DNA of 64,000 nt. It comes from RGIG4097 sp045613765 (lineage in GTDB: Bacteria; Bacillota; Clostridia; Christensenellales; CAG-917). Below, piece by piece: positions 34,822-43,904 of the stretch. The position numbers and the translations under genes are program-made. A model generated the notes under the pieces. The model had not been told where the DNA came from. It did no database searches and saw nothing but the letters and a program-made list of their open reading frames with translations. The stretch is taken from assembly GCA_045613765.1 (NCBI GenBank), contig JAZLBO010000014.1, positions 9,583 to 73,582 on the forward strand, read 5' to 3'. Within the stretch, counting starts at the first letter, position 1; every line of letters starts with the position of its first letter.

Positions 34822-36383
34822 TTGATTTCTTCCTCCTTTTCTTCAGATTGTTCTTGGTGGTTTTCGTCGGTGTCCACCTTTTCTTTCTTTGCAAAGAGAG
34901 TCTTGATTTTTTCGCCTAATTCCTTGAAGAAAGCAACGAACTTATTGTCCTTTTTGTCTTCGGCAGGAGTTTCGGCTGTTTCAATGACGGGAGTTTCGTT
35001 AGTATTGGTTTCATCTGCCAATGTTTCTTCGGCAGGAGTTTCAACCGTTGCATCCACAACCTTTGGCTCTGCCACTTTCTTTGCCTTGCGCTTTCTTGCA
35101 AGCAAATCTTTGATGAATTTTGCAAAACCTGCAAAGTAGATGATCAGTGCAACGATAAGGTCTGAAACGTATTCGTTAAATGACGTAAAGACACCAAGGT
35201 TGAAACCACCTTTATCGATATATCTAAGGAAGATGCCACTGAAGATGACGCCAATGGGATTGTTGCTTGCAAGAAGTGCAACGGGGATGCCGTTGAATCC
35301 GTTGTCGGGAAGTGAAAGGTATGTTTCCCAAGCAAATTCGGTGTGGCCGTTGAGATAGTAGAGTGATGAACCGATTGCTGCAAGACCACCTGCGATTGCC
35401 ATTGAAAGCATGATATTACGCTTTTCGTTCATGCCGGCGTATTTTGCTGCATGCTTGTTATGTCCACATGCTTTGAGTTCGTAGCCAAAGGTTGTTTTGT
35501 TCAATACAACATACATAACGATTGCGATTGCAACAGCAATGAAGATGCCGATGTCAACGTATGAGCCGGGGAAAAGTTTTTCAAGACCCCATGTGGGTGT
35601 TGCAACGCCGTTTGAAAGGGTTGTGAGCAAAAATGCGCTCTTGCCACCTGCTGTATTAATGAATTCACTTCCTGCAAAGATCCAGCTGACAACGTTGGCT
35701 GCAATCCAGTTGGTCATAATGCAGACGATAACTTCGTTGACGCCAAGGAAAGCCTTGAAGATTCCGGGGATAAGACCCCAAATCATACCGAAGAGCATAC
35801 CAACTATGAGTGCAAGCAACCACACGAAAAATGCGCCTGTGGGACTTGTTGTGGGGATTGAAAGGGCAACGATAATTGAGCCTGTTATACCCATAAGGTA
35901 TTGACCGGGAGCACCAATGTTGAAAAGACCTGTCTTAAATGCGATTGCAACGGAAAGACCTGTCATAATGATTGGTGTTGATTCAAACAACATTTGACCA
36001 ACCATTGTTGCAGTGTTGCCACTACCACTTGCAAATGGACCTGCCAAGATAATGCCTAATGCACGAAATGCGTGTGAGTCGGGCACGTCTTTTGATGACA
36101 GAGCAATGATGAGAAGGACAAGCCAGCCAATAAACACACCTGCAATAATGCAGATAAGAGATGAAAGAACTGATTTTGTGCCTTCCTTTTTGTAGAAAGT
36201 GAGGAATTTTGCCTCGTTGCCGTTTTCAGAAACGAAGAGTGAGCGGAAGAATTGTTTTATTTTTTCGCCTGCACTGACCTTTTCAACAGCAACAGCATTT
36301 TCAGTTGTTTGAAGTTCATCAACTGATGGAGTGTCAACAACTTGAATTTCTTCATCTTGAATCATTTTCTTATTCTTCTTCAT
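34818..36383 (-). CDS. Nucleoside ABC permease, NupP-like
   Basis: The 521-residue protein has an RbsC-type membrane core (GLFNIGAPGQYLMGITG, NKTTFGYELKACGHNKHAAKYAGM) between extensions. The N-terminal tail of about 50 residues is charged, and the C-terminal tail of about 120 residues is Lys/Glu/Pro/Thr-rich and probably cytoplasmic. I start at 36383 because AAGGAGG lies seven bases upstream; a further in-frame ATG at 36437 is inside the ATPase gene. It overlaps the ATPase gene by 14 bases. Confidence 0.9.
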   Translation of the reverse strand: MKKNKKMIQDEEIQVVDTPSVDELQTTENAVAVEKVSAGEKIKQFFRSLFVSENGNEAKFLTFYKKEGTKSVLSSLICIIAGVFIGWLVLLIIALSSKDVPDSHAFRALGIILAGPFASGSGNTATMVGQMLFESTPIIMTGLSVAIAFKTGLFNIGAPGQYLMGITGSIIVALSIPTTSPTGAFFVWLLALIVGMLFGMIWGLIPGIFKAFLGVNEVIVCIMTNWIAANVVSWIFAGSEFINTAGGKSAFLLTTLSNGVATPTWGLEKLFPGSYVDIGIFIAVAIAIVMYVVLNKTTFGYELKACGHNKHAAKYAGMNEKRNIMLSMAIAGGLAAIGSSLYYLNGHTEFAWETYLSLPDNGFNGIPVALLASNNPIGVIFSGIFLRYIDKGGFNLGVFTSFNEYVSDLIVALIIYFAGFAKFIKDLLARKRKAKKVAEPKVVDATVETPAEETLADETNTNETPVIETAETPAEDKKDNKFVAFFKELGEKIKTLFAKKEKVDTDENHQEQSEEKEEEIK

Positions 36384-38325
36384 TTGTTGCCTCCTTTTCA
36401 GTTTGTTCTTCTTGGACGTCTTCGGGTTGTTCGACATTGTCTGCTTTCTTCTTGCAAAGGTTTTTCACTTTTTCAGGGATGCCTTTTATAAAGTCAATAA
36501 TCTTGTCCGTCCACTTGGGTTGTTCGTTGTATTCGTCAATATTGTTGCCATCATCTTCAACTGCGATTTCGCCATCTGCAGTTTGACGTTTTGCGCCTGC
36601 CATATAAAGTCCGAGTTCTTGTACGTCTGTTGTCTTGGGGTCAAGTTCGCCCACGATTTCGCCTTCGTACATAACAAGGATTCTGTCTGACAAACTCATA
36701 ACTTCGTCAAGTTCAAGGGATACGAGAAGGACGCCTGCGCCATTATCTCTTGAGGCGACAATTTGATTGTGGATGAATTCGATTGCACCAACGTCAAGAC
36801 CACGGGTGGGTTGCACTGCAATAAGAAGATTGTGTTCTCTGTCAAGTTCACGTGCAACGATTGCTTTTTGTTGGTTTCCACCGGACATTGAACGGGCAGT
36901 AGTGATTGCGCCTTGACCTGATCTTACGTCAAACTTTTCAATAAGACCGTCTGCATAATCACGGATTTGCTTGAAACGGATGAATCCACCTTTTTGGAAT
37001 TCGGGCTCAAAATATCTTTGGAGCACGATATTTTGTTCAAGAGAGTAGTCAAGGACAAGACCGTGTTTATGTCTATCTTCGGGGATATGGCTCATACCGT
37101 GGGTGTTGCGATATCTTATTGACTTGTTTGTGATGTCCTCAAGCACCCATTTTTCTTCATTTTGGCATTTTACATCTTCATTTGTGTCGATAATGTCTTG
37201 ATTTTGTTCATTATCACTGGGTTGAGCATCTTCTTTTGAAGGTTCAACCGTTTGTTTTGTAAGAAGTTTAATTGTGCCGGATTTTGCCTTAATAAGACCT
37301 GAAAGAGCATGGACAAATTCTGTTTGGCCATTGCCGTCAATACCTGCGATACAGACGATTTCGCCTGCACGGACATCAAGTGAAACATTGTGGACTGCAT
37401 CCTTTTTGCCACCCTTGTCCCCTTTGACTGAAAGGCCTTCAATTGAAAGGATAACTTCACCGGGATTTGCAGGTTCTTTGTCGACTGCAAACTTGACGTC
37501 TCTGCCAACCATCATGTTTGAAAGCTCTTCCTTGGTGGTGTCTGCAATGTTGACTGTGCCAATATATTTGCCTTTGCGAAGGACAGAGCATCTGTCTGCA
37601 ACTGCCATAATTTCGTTGAGCTTGTGGGTTATGAAAAGGATTGATTTTCCTTCCTTTGCAAGACCCTTCATAACTGCCATAAGTTCGTCAATTTCTTGAG
37701 GTGTAAGGACGGCAGTTGGTTCGTCAAAGATGAGGATTTCGTTGTCACGATAGAGCATCTTGAGGATTTCAGTACGTTGTTGCATGCCCACAGTTATGTC
37801 TTCAACAAGTTTGTTTGGGTCAATGTTGAGGCCATATCTTTCGGAGAGTTCAATGACTTTCTTTTTGGCATCTTTCTTCTTGAGGAAACCTGCAGTGTTT
37901 GGCTCGACACCAAGAATAATGTTGTCAAGGACTGTAAACACGTCAACCAACTTGAAGTGTTGGTGCACCATGCCGATGCCAAGTTTGTTTGCATCGTTGG
38001 GGTCATTGATTTTGACAACTTTGCCGTTCTTTTTGATTTCGCCTTTTTCAGGTTGATACAAGCCAAAGAGAACACTCATAAGTGTTGATTTGCCTGCACC
38101 GTTTTCGCCAAGAAGGGCATGGATTTCACCCTTTTTCAATTGGAGAGTGACGTCATCATTTGCAATAATGCCGGGAAATTCCTTTGTGATATTGCACATT
38201 TCAATAATGTAAGGATATTCCTCAGCTGATGCATCTTCCACGTTTTCAGTTGAAGTCAAGGCGTCTTCCATTGCAGTGTTTTCTGCAATTTCAATGACGT
38301 CTTCATTTCGCTTGTTTTTGCGCAT
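36370..38325 (-). CDS. Nucleoside ABC transporter ATPase, NupO-like (two ATPase domains)
   Basis: The 651-residue protein has two nucleotide-binding domains. The first has Walker A GENGAGKST, Q-loop MVHQHFKL and Walker B ILIFDEPTAV. The second has the degenerate GIDGNGQTEFVHALSG, signature MSGGNQQKAIVARE and the usual weak Walker B LLIAVQPTRGLD. Family members are near 510 residues; the excess lies in an N-terminal tail, an acidic insertion (about 345-395, Gln/Asn/Asp/Glu-rich) in the second domain and an acidic C-terminal tail. AAGGAGC precedes the ATG. Confidence 0.92.
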   Translation of the reverse strand: MRKNKRNEDVIEIAENTAMEDALTSTENVEDASAEEYPYIIEMCNITKEFPGIIANDDVTLQLKKGEIHALLGENGAGKSTLMSVLFGLYQPEKGEIKKNGKVVKINDPNDANKLGIGMVHQHFKLVDVFTVLDNIILGVEPNTAGFLKKKDAKKKVIELSERYGLNIDPNKLVEDITVGMQQRTEILKMLYRDNEILIFDEPTAVLTPQEIDELMAVMKGLAKEGKSILFITHKLNEIMAVADRCSVLRKGKYIGTVNIADTTKEELSNMMVGRDVKFAVDKEPANPGEVILSIEGLSVKGDKGGKKDAVHNVSLDVRAGEIVCIAGIDGNGQTEFVHALSGLIKAKSGTIKLLTKQTVEPSKEDAQPSDNEQNQDIIDTNEDVKCQNEEKWVLEDITNKSIRYRNTHGMSHIPEDRHKHGLVLDYSLEQNIVLQRYFEPEFQKGGFIRFKQIRDYADGLIEKFDVRSGQGAITTARSMSGGNQQKAIVARELDREHNLLIAVQPTRGLDVGAIEFIHNQIVASRDNGAGVLLVSLELDEVMSLSDRILVMYEGEIVGELDPKTTDVQELGLYMAGAKRQTADGEIAVEDDGNNIDEYNEQPKWTDKIIDFIKGIPEKVKNLCKKKADNVEQPEDVQEEQTEKEATNEEE

Positions 38326-38361
38326 AGAAATGCTCCTTATGTAATGTAATATTATTTCTAC

Positions 38362-38400
38362 CTTTTTCTTGACTCAACGATTTGCGGAGTCAAGAAAAAG
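38362..38400 (-). other. 14-bp stem-loop before the nucleoside ATPase gene
   Basis: CTTTTTCTTGACTC (38362-38375) pairs perfectly with GAGTCAAGAAAAAG (38387-38400). It lies about 35 bases before the ATPase start, with no T-run after it, so it is more likely an mRNA-processing or stabilising element than a terminator. Confidence 0.65.
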
Positions 38401-38424
38401 AGAGAAGTGCCAAGATAAAGAATT

Positions 38425-38460
38425 GCTCACGGAACTTCCCCGAAGGGAAGCGCCGTGAGC
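38425..38460 (-). other. GC-rich stem-loop after the nucleoside-binding lipoprotein gene
   Basis: GCTCACGG (38425-38432) pairs with CCGTGAGC (38453-38460), and an inner CTTCCC/GGGAAG stem extends it. It sits between the binding-protein gene and the ATPase gene, where it could protect the upstream mRNA so that more binding protein than permease is made. Confidence 0.7.
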
Positions 38461-38506
38461 GTTTGTTAAGTTACTTCAATTGATATTTCATTGAGTAAAG
38501 TTGAGA

Positions 38507-39652
38507 TTATGCTTCGAAGATGATTGTGACGAGTTCGACTGCTGCATTGAGCCAATCTGCATTGTTTGCATCTGCAGGTGTGTTTGCATCGGGTGTGATT
38601 TCGCCTGATTTGATCTTTGCAAAGAGTGCATTGTAATCATTTGCTGTGAAGGTTGTAAATCTTGATGTTGCGATAGGAAGACCTGTTGCATTTTCTGCTG
38701 CACCAAGGTTTTGTGCTTTTGCACCAAGTTCTGCATCCCATTTGCCTTCGAAGAATTGGCCAAGAACGATTTGGACTGATTCCTTGAGGCCCTTCACTGC
38801 GCTTGTGATAACTCTGTCTGATGCGCCTGATTGGTCGACGTCAACACCGATGATCTTTGCATTGGTGTGGAGTGCTGCTGCTGCCTTGACTGATTCAAAC
38901 ATTGAGCCACCGCATGCGAAGACGACTTCTGTGCCGTTTTCATACCAGCCACCGATTTGTGTTTGGAGGTCGTTTGATGCGCTGAATGTTGAGCCGTACT
39001 TGAAGCTGAATTTAACTTCAACTGCACCTGCTTCGAGGCCGAGTGCTGCTGCTGCTGCTTCTGCGCCTTGGACGAAGCCATAGCCGAAACGGTTACATGC
39101 AGGGTTTGTGCCACCGCCACCGCCGGTGAAGCCGAGTTTTCTGTAGCCGTCCATGACTGCTGCATAACCTGCGAGGAAGCCTGATTCTTGTTCCTTGTAG
39201 ACAACTGCTGTTACGTTGGGAAGTGCTGTGCCGATGTCTTGGCCTTTTTCGTTAACTTTATCTGTGATGTTCCAGCCATCAACGAAGATGAATTTGACTT
39301 CAGGGTGTGCAAGAGCAACTTCTCTCATTGCTTCTGCTTGAAGGAAGCCGGGAGCAACGATAATTTTTGCGCCGTTGGTGATTGCTGCGTTCATTGCTGC
39401 AACACGGTCTGCATTGGTTGCGTTGTTGCCATTTGCAGGTTGATAGTACTTGACTGTCTTGCCATTTGCTTCAGCGTATGCCTTTGCGCCTTCCCATGTA
39501 CCTTGGTTGAAGCCCTTGTCCATAAGTTGGCCAACGTCTGTGACAACTGCGATTTCGTATGTGTCTGCTTCAAAGTTACATGCGACGAAACAAACGAGTG
39601 TGGCTGTGAGAACCACTGCGAGCATCAAAACGAGTGCGAGTGCTTTTTTCAT
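38507..39652 (-). CDS. BMP/PnrA-family nucleoside-binding lipoprotein
   Basis: The 381-residue lipoprotein (Cys25 in FVAC) has the BMP-family start YEIAVVTDVGQLMDKGFNQG and the segments FIFVDGWNITDKV, QESGFLAGYAAV and GADASDRVI-like SGASDRVITS. Such proteins bind purine or other nucleosides outside the cell and hand them to NupPQ-type permeases. I start at 39652, where GGAG is 9 bases upstream; the in-frame ATG at 39688 has no ribosome site. It is the first gene of the operon and has its own promoter. Confidence 0.9.
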   Translation of the reverse strand: MKKALALVLMLAVVLTATLVCFVACNFEADTYEIAVVTDVGQLMDKGFNQGTWEGAKAYAEANGKTVKYYQPANGNNATNADRVAAMNAAITNGAKIIVAPGFLQAEAMREVALAHPEVKFIFVDGWNITDKVNEKGQDIGTALPNVTAVVYKEQESGFLAGYAAVMDGYRKLGFTGGGGGTNPACNRFGYGFVQGAEAAAAALGLEAGAVEVKFSFKYGSTFSASNDLQTQIGGWYENGTEVVFACGGSMFESVKAAAALHTNAKIIGVDVDQSGASDRVITSAVKGLKESVQIVLGQFFEGKWDAELGAKAQNLGAAENATGLPIATSRFTTFTANDYNALFAKIKSGEITPDANTPADANNADWLNAAVELVTIIFEA

Positions 39653-39721
39653 TTTCAATTCTCCTATTTTTTTTTGGGGGTTACCCATATTTTTTTGAGC
39701 ATATTATATATGCTTGCAATA

Positions 39722-39750
39722 ATTATAAAGAAGAATCAAATATATGTCAA
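39722..39750 (-). promoter_or_regulatory. Promoter of the nucleoside importer operon
   Basis: On the minus strand, TTGACA (39750-39745) and TATAAT (39727-39722) are 17 bases apart. The leader to the ATG is only about 60 bases, too short for a purine riboswitch. Confidence 0.8.
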
Positions 39751-39982
39751 CACTCAATTTTGCCGTATTCCACCCAAAAAGGTGGTTTGATTGGTTAGAA
39801 TGCCAGAAAATTTTTTGAAATTGTGACAGGCTTAATCGAAAAGTGGACAATCTTAATATTGGGTGGCTTATGAGCAGGCAAAATAAGGGTTCTAACCATG
39901 TGGATTTGATATGGTCTTCAAAGTGGGGCTGATTGAAAATCATAATAGAGTGCTTGTTGGGGCGTGTATGGGTCAAATTGAC
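39751..39982. other. Intergenic region between divergent promoters
   Basis: No gene is visible. The one structure is a small hairpin CCACC/GGTGG near 39771-39785. Confidence 0.6.
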
Positions 39983-40011
39983 TTGACATAATAAAGAAAA
40001 AAATATATCAT
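39983..40011 (+). promoter_or_regulatory. Promoter of the XRE regulator gene
   Basis: TTGACA (39983-39988) and TATCAT (40006-40011) with a 17-base spacer, about 47 bases before the ATG. Confidence 0.65.
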
Positions 40012-40057
40012 AATACTACAAAATTTTCAAAGTGTTCAAAAACGCAAGGAGAAGACT

Positions 40058-40567
40058 ATGGGACGTATTTCCAAAAAAGAAAACAAGACAATCTACCAAA
40101 TGAAAAGAGAAGAGTTTGGTTACAGCCGTGAAAAAGTGGCAGAATTGACCAATATCGAGCCTTTCCGTATTGAAAGAATTGAAAATGAAAAAATCAGTCC
40201 AGACCCTTGGGATATTTGCGCATTGGCAGAGGCATACAAAGCACCTTGCCTTTTCAATCATTATTGTGCCAACGAGTGTCCTATCGGTATGAAGTATGTG
40301 CCCGAAGTCAACATCAAGGACTTGTCACAAGTTGTTCTTGAAATGCTTGCATCATTGAACACAATGAAAAAGAGCCAAGAAAGACTCATTGAAATCACTG
40401 CCGACGGCGTTATCGACAATGAAGAACTTGCAGATTTCATCCAAATCCAAAAGGAACTTGAACGTATTTCAATCACAGTTGAAACATTGCAACTCTGGAC
40501 AGAAAAGATGATTGCAACAGGCAAGATTGACGTGAAGAAATACAAAGAACTCACTGGACAAAAATAA
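40058..40567 (+). CDS. XRE-family transcriptional regulator
   Basis: The 169-residue protein has an N-terminal Cro/C1-type helix-turn-helix (YSREKVAELTNIEPFRIERIE, about 23-45). A Cys-containing segment (NHYCANECPIG) and a long helical C-terminal region (DLSQVVLEMLASLN to TVETLQLWTEKM) probably serve oligomerisation. The target genes are unknown; it is alone between its promoter and terminator. AGGAG precedes the ATG. Confidence 0.85.
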   Translation: MGRISKKENKTIYQMKREEFGYSREKVAELTNIEPFRIERIENEKISPDPWDICALAEAYKAPCLFNHYCANECPIGMKYVPEVNIKDLSQVVLEMLASLNTMKKSQERLIEITADGVIDNEELADFIQIQKELERISITVETLQLWTEKMIATGKIDVKKYKELTGQK

Positions 40568-40582
40568 TAGGAACATCAAAAA

Positions 40583-40608
40583 AGACGGCACGCCTTGTGC
40601 CGTTTTTA
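40583..40608 (+). terminator. Terminator of the XRE regulator gene
   Basis: ACGGCAC (40585-40591) pairs with GTGCCGT (40597-40603) and is followed by TTTTA. Confidence 0.85.
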
Positions 40609-40670
40609 TTTTTGGAAAAAACATATAATTGCCATTATTGAAATAATCTGTGGCGCAAATACAAATTGTA

Positions 40671-40679
40671 TGTTATAAT
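40671..40679 (+). promoter_or_regulatory. Extended -10 promoter of the dUTPase gene
   Basis: TGTTATAAT fits an extended -10 element; no good -35 box is seen at the expected distance. Confidence 0.5.
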
Positions 40680-40704
40680 AGTTTCAACAAAAAGGTGGTG
40701 GAAT

Positions 40705-41142
40705 ATGAACACTATTGTCAAAGTTAAGAAATTGGTTGAAAATGCAGTCCTTCCCAAGTGCGGCACGGAGTTTTCTGCAGGTGCAGATCTTGTCAATGCA
40801 GGGGACACGATTGTCATTGGTCCAGGCAAGACGGTGATTATACACACGGGCATTGCTCTTGAAATACCTGTTGGACTTGTTGGATTGGTTTATGCAAGAA
40901 GTGGTCTTGCCACAAAACGTGGTCTTGCACCTGCCAACAAAGTGGGTGTCATTGACAGTGATTATCGTGGGGAAATTATGGTTGCACTTCACAACCACAC
41001 CGACGTCAGTCAAACAGTTGAAAGTGGTGAGAGAGTGGCGCAAATTGTCATCACGCCTTACGTTACAGCAACCTTTGTTGAGGGAGATCTTGATGACACG
41101 ATTCGTGGCGAAGGTGGATTTGGATCAACCGGCACAAAATAA
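40705..41142 (+). CDS. dut: dUTP diphosphatase
   Basis: The 145-residue trimeric dUTPase keeps uracil out of DNA and makes dUMP for thymidylate synthesis. The five family motifs are visible: SAGADLVNA, ARSGLATKRG, VIDSDYRGE, GERVAQIVI and GEGGFGSTGTK, the last being the flexible P-loop-like motif that closes the active site. The start at 40705 follows AGGTGG; the upstream in-frame ATG at 40666 lies within the promoter. It is monocistronic. Confidence 0.96.
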   Translation: MNTIVKVKKLVENAVLPKCGTEFSAGADLVNAGDTIVIGPGKTVIIHTGIALEIPVGLVGLVYARSGLATKRGLAPANKVGVIDSDYRGEIMVALHNHTDVSQTVESGERVAQIVITPYVTATFVEGDLDDTIRGEGGFGSTGTK

Positions 41143-41185
41143 CTGAAAAACTACTTTATATTGCAAAAATATAACAATAAAACCC

Positions 41186-41211
41186 AAAAACCGTCAATTT
41201 GACGGTTTTTT
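41186..41211 (+). terminator. dut terminator
   Basis: AAAAACCGTCA (41186-41196) pairs with TGACGGTTTTT (41200-41210) around a three-base loop. Confidence 0.85.
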
Positions 41212-41319
41212 GTTTAGAAAATCGCACTGTTGCAATCTGCAAAAATCACTGATTGCATTGGTATGATTTGTCTTGAAAATCTTGTTGAAATATGTGAGAT
41301 TGTGCCGTGATAACTGTAT

Positions 41320-41348
41320 TTGACAATATGTATAATCGGTATTATAAT
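41320..41348 (+). promoter_or_regulatory. Promoter of the O-antigen-ligase-like gene
   Basis: TTGACA (41320-41325) and TATAAT (41343-41348) with a 17-base spacer form a full consensus promoter. Confidence 0.85.
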
Positions 41349-41376
41349 ATATACAATCATTATAGGTGGAAAGAAT

Positions 41377-43026
41377 ATGGAAACAGAAAAAACCATGCAA
41401 AAAAATACTACCATAGAAAAGATGAAAAAGGGGTTCAATCTTGTTGAGAACTTTGTCAACAAGGCAATTTACACCGACTATTTTATCCTTGGACTTCTTT
41501 TGATCGTCTTCATCACTTGGGTGACAGAGTGCGCCCCCTTCGGCTTTATCACATTGGGGCTTTTGCTCTCATTTATGCTTATATTCGCCCGTGATATTTT
41601 GCCTTTGATGGGCAGTTTGTTTGGCGCTGCTCTTATGTTGTACACCAAGGATATGGATGTGCTTTTACCTCTTTGGCCAATCCTCATCCCCCTTGGACTT
41701 GCACTGATTTTCTTCTTTGTGCGCAACATTATCTTCAAAGTCAAAAATCACGAAAAATTCAAGTTTGGCAAAATGTTCTTCCCTCAACTTGCAGTGTCAG
41801 TGGCACTTCTTCTTGGTGGTGTTGGCGTAGTCAGTGGGGAAGTGTATCTTGGAGCATTGGGCAACGCTTTGGGTCTTGGCATTGCAGGATTTGCAGTGTA
41901 TGTCATTGGTCGCAATTTCATAAGCGAAGACAAAACAGTGGATAGACCCACATATTTTGCCAAATTCTTGGCATATATCGGTGTCATCATTGCCCTTGAA
42001 CTCATTGTGGTTATGGCAAAATCCGACGTTGAACCTGCAAGATGGGCAAAGGTTGTTTGGCACGTTGGTTGGGGCAATCGCAACAACATCTCAACATACC
42101 TTCTTTTCACTGCACCCATGTGCTTGTATTTGTCAACAAAATATCGCTATGGTGTGGTGTATCTCTTGTTGAGCGCATTGCAATATGCTTGCTTGGTGCT
42201 TACTTTCTCAAGGGGTGGCATACTCTTTGGATTTATCGCCCTTGTATTTGGTGTTGTATTTGTCATACTCAAAGCCAAAAACAGAAAAAATCAACTGATC
42301 TTCCTTGGCAGTGTCCTTGGTGTCATGCTCATTGGGTATCTCATTATGATGAACGACGTCAATGATGCAATCAAGAGTTTGCTCTCTCGTGGCACAGGAC
42401 TCAGTGGCAGAGATGATCTCTATGCAGAGGCCTGGGAACTTTTCAAACAACACCCCTTCCAAGGCAACGGTCTGGGATTTGAAGGTTATTACGGCAACTT
42501 TGGCGACGTGGTCAAGATGTACTGGTTCCACTCAACATTGTTCCAAGTTCTTGCTTGTATGGGTATCATTGGCATCCTTGCTTATGGATATAGTTATGTC
42601 ATCAAAGGCATTGTCCTTTGCAAGAACTTGCGCAACACATTCAACCTTTTTGTCATAGTTGTATTCATTGGTTTTGAGGGTTATTCAATGATGGACACAG
42701 GCACGTTTATCCCGGGCGCATATCTTCTTGTGGTGCTTATTCTCATGTGCCTTGTTGAAATGTTTACATCAACACCCGAAGCCATTGAGTGCGACAAACT
42801 TGAAATGGCAGAGGCAAAAATTCAAAGAGAAAACGCTCGCAAGAAAAAGGCAATAAAAGCAGACAAAACAGGAAATGATACCCTTGTAGAAGATGAAATA
42901 CAAGCAAGCGAAGCAGAAAACATCGCCGATGAAAACGATCTCAATATGGTTGTCATTGAATGCGATGCGCCTATCAATGATAGCGAAGAAAGAGCCGTTG
43001 CAGACACTCTTGATGAAGGCAAATAA
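41377..43026 (+). CDS. O-antigen ligase/polymerase-like membrane protein
   Basis: The 549-residue protein has about ten membrane helices and a Wzy/WaaL-like loop between the later helices (VLTFSRGGILFGFIALV, GRDDLYAEAWELFKQHPFQGNG, YWFHSTLFQVLACMG). Such proteins polymerise or transfer lipid-linked glycans at the outer face of the membrane. The last 100 residues are acidic and cytoplasmic-looking. The start at 41377 follows AGGTGG. No other glycan genes are adjacent, so its substrate is open. Confidence 0.8.
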   Translation: METEKTMQKNTTIEKMKKGFNLVENFVNKAIYTDYFILGLLLIVFITWVTECAPFGFITLGLLLSFMLIFARDILPLMGSLFGAALMLYTKDMDVLLPLWPILIPLGLALIFFFVRNIIFKVKNHEKFKFGKMFFPQLAVSVALLLGGVGVVSGEVYLGALGNALGLGIAGFAVYVIGRNFISEDKTVDRPTYFAKFLAYIGVIIALELIVVMAKSDVEPARWAKVVWHVGWGNRNNISTYLLFTAPMCLYLSTKYRYGVVYLLLSALQYACLVLTFSRGGILFGFIALVFGVVFVILKAKNRKNQLIFLGSVLGVMLIGYLIMMNDVNDAIKSLLSRGTGLSGRDDLYAEAWELFKQHPFQGNGLGFEGYYGNFGDVVKMYWFHSTLFQVLACMGIIGILAYGYSYVIKGIVLCKNLRNTFNLFVIVVFIGFEGYSMMDTGTFIPGAYLLVVLILMCLVEMFTSTPEAIECDKLEMAEAKIQRENARKKKAIKADKTGNDTLVEDEIQASEAENIADENDLNMVVIECDAPINDSEERAVADTLDEGK

Positions 43027-43125
43027 CGGATGAAAACAACGTAAAAATTAAACAATAATAAATATATCGAACAACACAATCAACACTTTATCAACGCAAA
43101 AATCATTAATAAAACACCATATTAA

Positions 43126-43156
43126 ACAAAAAAGACGGTTTTGCCGTCTTTTTTGT
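43126..43156. terminator. Bidirectional terminator
   Basis: AAAAAAGACGG (to 43138) pairs with CCGTCTTTTTT (from 43144) around TTTTG. It serves the ligase gene on the plus strand and the zinc-ribbon gene on the minus strand, which ends at 43178. Confidence 0.85.
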
Positions 43157-43177
43157 TTTTGTGAAATTTAAGTACAA

Positions 43178-43789
43178 TTAATTACTTGTTTTTGCCATGT
43201 AATCATTCAGTTGTGTCAAAAGGGCTTCGTATTGAGGAATAAGTTTTTTCATTTTGTCTGCTTTGATACTGTTGACAATAATTTGAATAGGATTCCAGAC
43301 AACGCCGAATATGAGCCCCAATACAAAGAAAAAGATTTTGAACAAAGTGTGATTGTCTTTATATACACCATAGTCGGTTACCGTATACGATGCTCCGTGT
43401 TCTGCTTCATATTCACGTTGTGCTTGTTTTGCATTTTTCCAACTGGCAATACCTACGGTTAGACCTGCAAACAGTGCTCCAACTGCAATAAAAACAATTC
43501 CTGCACTGGGGTCGCCACTTGTCTGCATGTCCGACTTCATAGCGTAGATACCAAAACAAATAATAATCACACCGATGACCCAGCCTATTGCCATGATAAC
43601 GGTTTTTATTATAAGTTTGATGCGTGTCGCCTTTGTTTCGGTTATGTCTTCGTGTAATGCATCAATGGCACATGGGACACAAAGTTTTCCATAACTTTGG
43701 GTTTGCTTCATACAACTCCCACACATTCCGTCACCACATGCTGAGCAGGTGTTAACAGCAGGGACATTGTTGTGTAAACTACAATTCAT
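43178..43789 (-). CDS. Membrane protein with an N-terminal B-box-like zinc-binding motif
   Basis: The 203-residue protein starts with a short Cys/His region (CSLHNNVPAVNTCSACGDGM, then CGSC and a C-x2-C pair) resembling the B-box-like zinc motif found in many bacterial membrane proteins. About three membrane helices follow (IMAIGWVIGVIIICFGIYAM, GIVFIAVGALFAGLTVGI, LFKIFFFVLGLIFGVVW). The function is unknown. GGAGG lies before the ATG. The promoter on its upstream side carries an operator palindrome shared with the divergent XRE gene, which probably controls it. Confidence 0.75.
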   Translation of the reverse strand: MNCSLHNNVPAVNTCSACGDGMCGSCMKQTQSYGKLCVPCAIDALHEDITETKATRIKLIIKTVIMAIGWVIGVIIICFGIYAMKSDMQTSGDPSAGIVFIAVGALFAGLTVGIASWKNAKQAQREYEAEHGASYTVTDYGVYKDNHTLFKIFFFVLGLIFGVVWNPIQIIVNSIKADKMKKLIPQYEALLTQLNDYMAKTSN

Positions 43790-43819
43790 AATTACCTCCT
43801 AAACTTTTGTAGTACTTAT

Positions 43820-43848
43820 AATATAACACTAAGTATAGTGTATGTCAA
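43820..43848 (-). promoter_or_regulatory. Promoter of the zinc-ribbon membrane gene
   Basis: On the minus strand, TTGACA (43848-43843) and TATATT (43825-43820) with a 17-base spacer. The whole spacer except one base is filled by the palindrome at 43826-43841. Confidence 0.8.
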
Positions 43849-43893
43849 CACTAAAAAGAGTGTATTTTGATATAAATACATTGAATATAGTGT
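43826..43893. promoter_or_regulatory. Three operator-like palindromes, ACACT-N6-AGTGT
   Basis: Sites lie at 43826-43841 (ACACTAAGTATAGTGT), 43848-43863 (ACACT, six bases, AGTGT) and 43878-43893 (ACATT, six bases, AGTGT). The first lies between the -35 and -10 boxes of the minus-strand promoter, the second overlaps the end of its -35 box, and the third is just before the XRE gene. They are likely binding sites for that XRE protein. Confidence 0.65.
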
Positions 43894-43904
43894 AAATTAT
43901 ATAT

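Noticed and set aside
39652..39722. Purine riboswitch before the nucleoside importer
   Set aside because: The leader is about 60 bases and lacks the conserved three-way junction loops.
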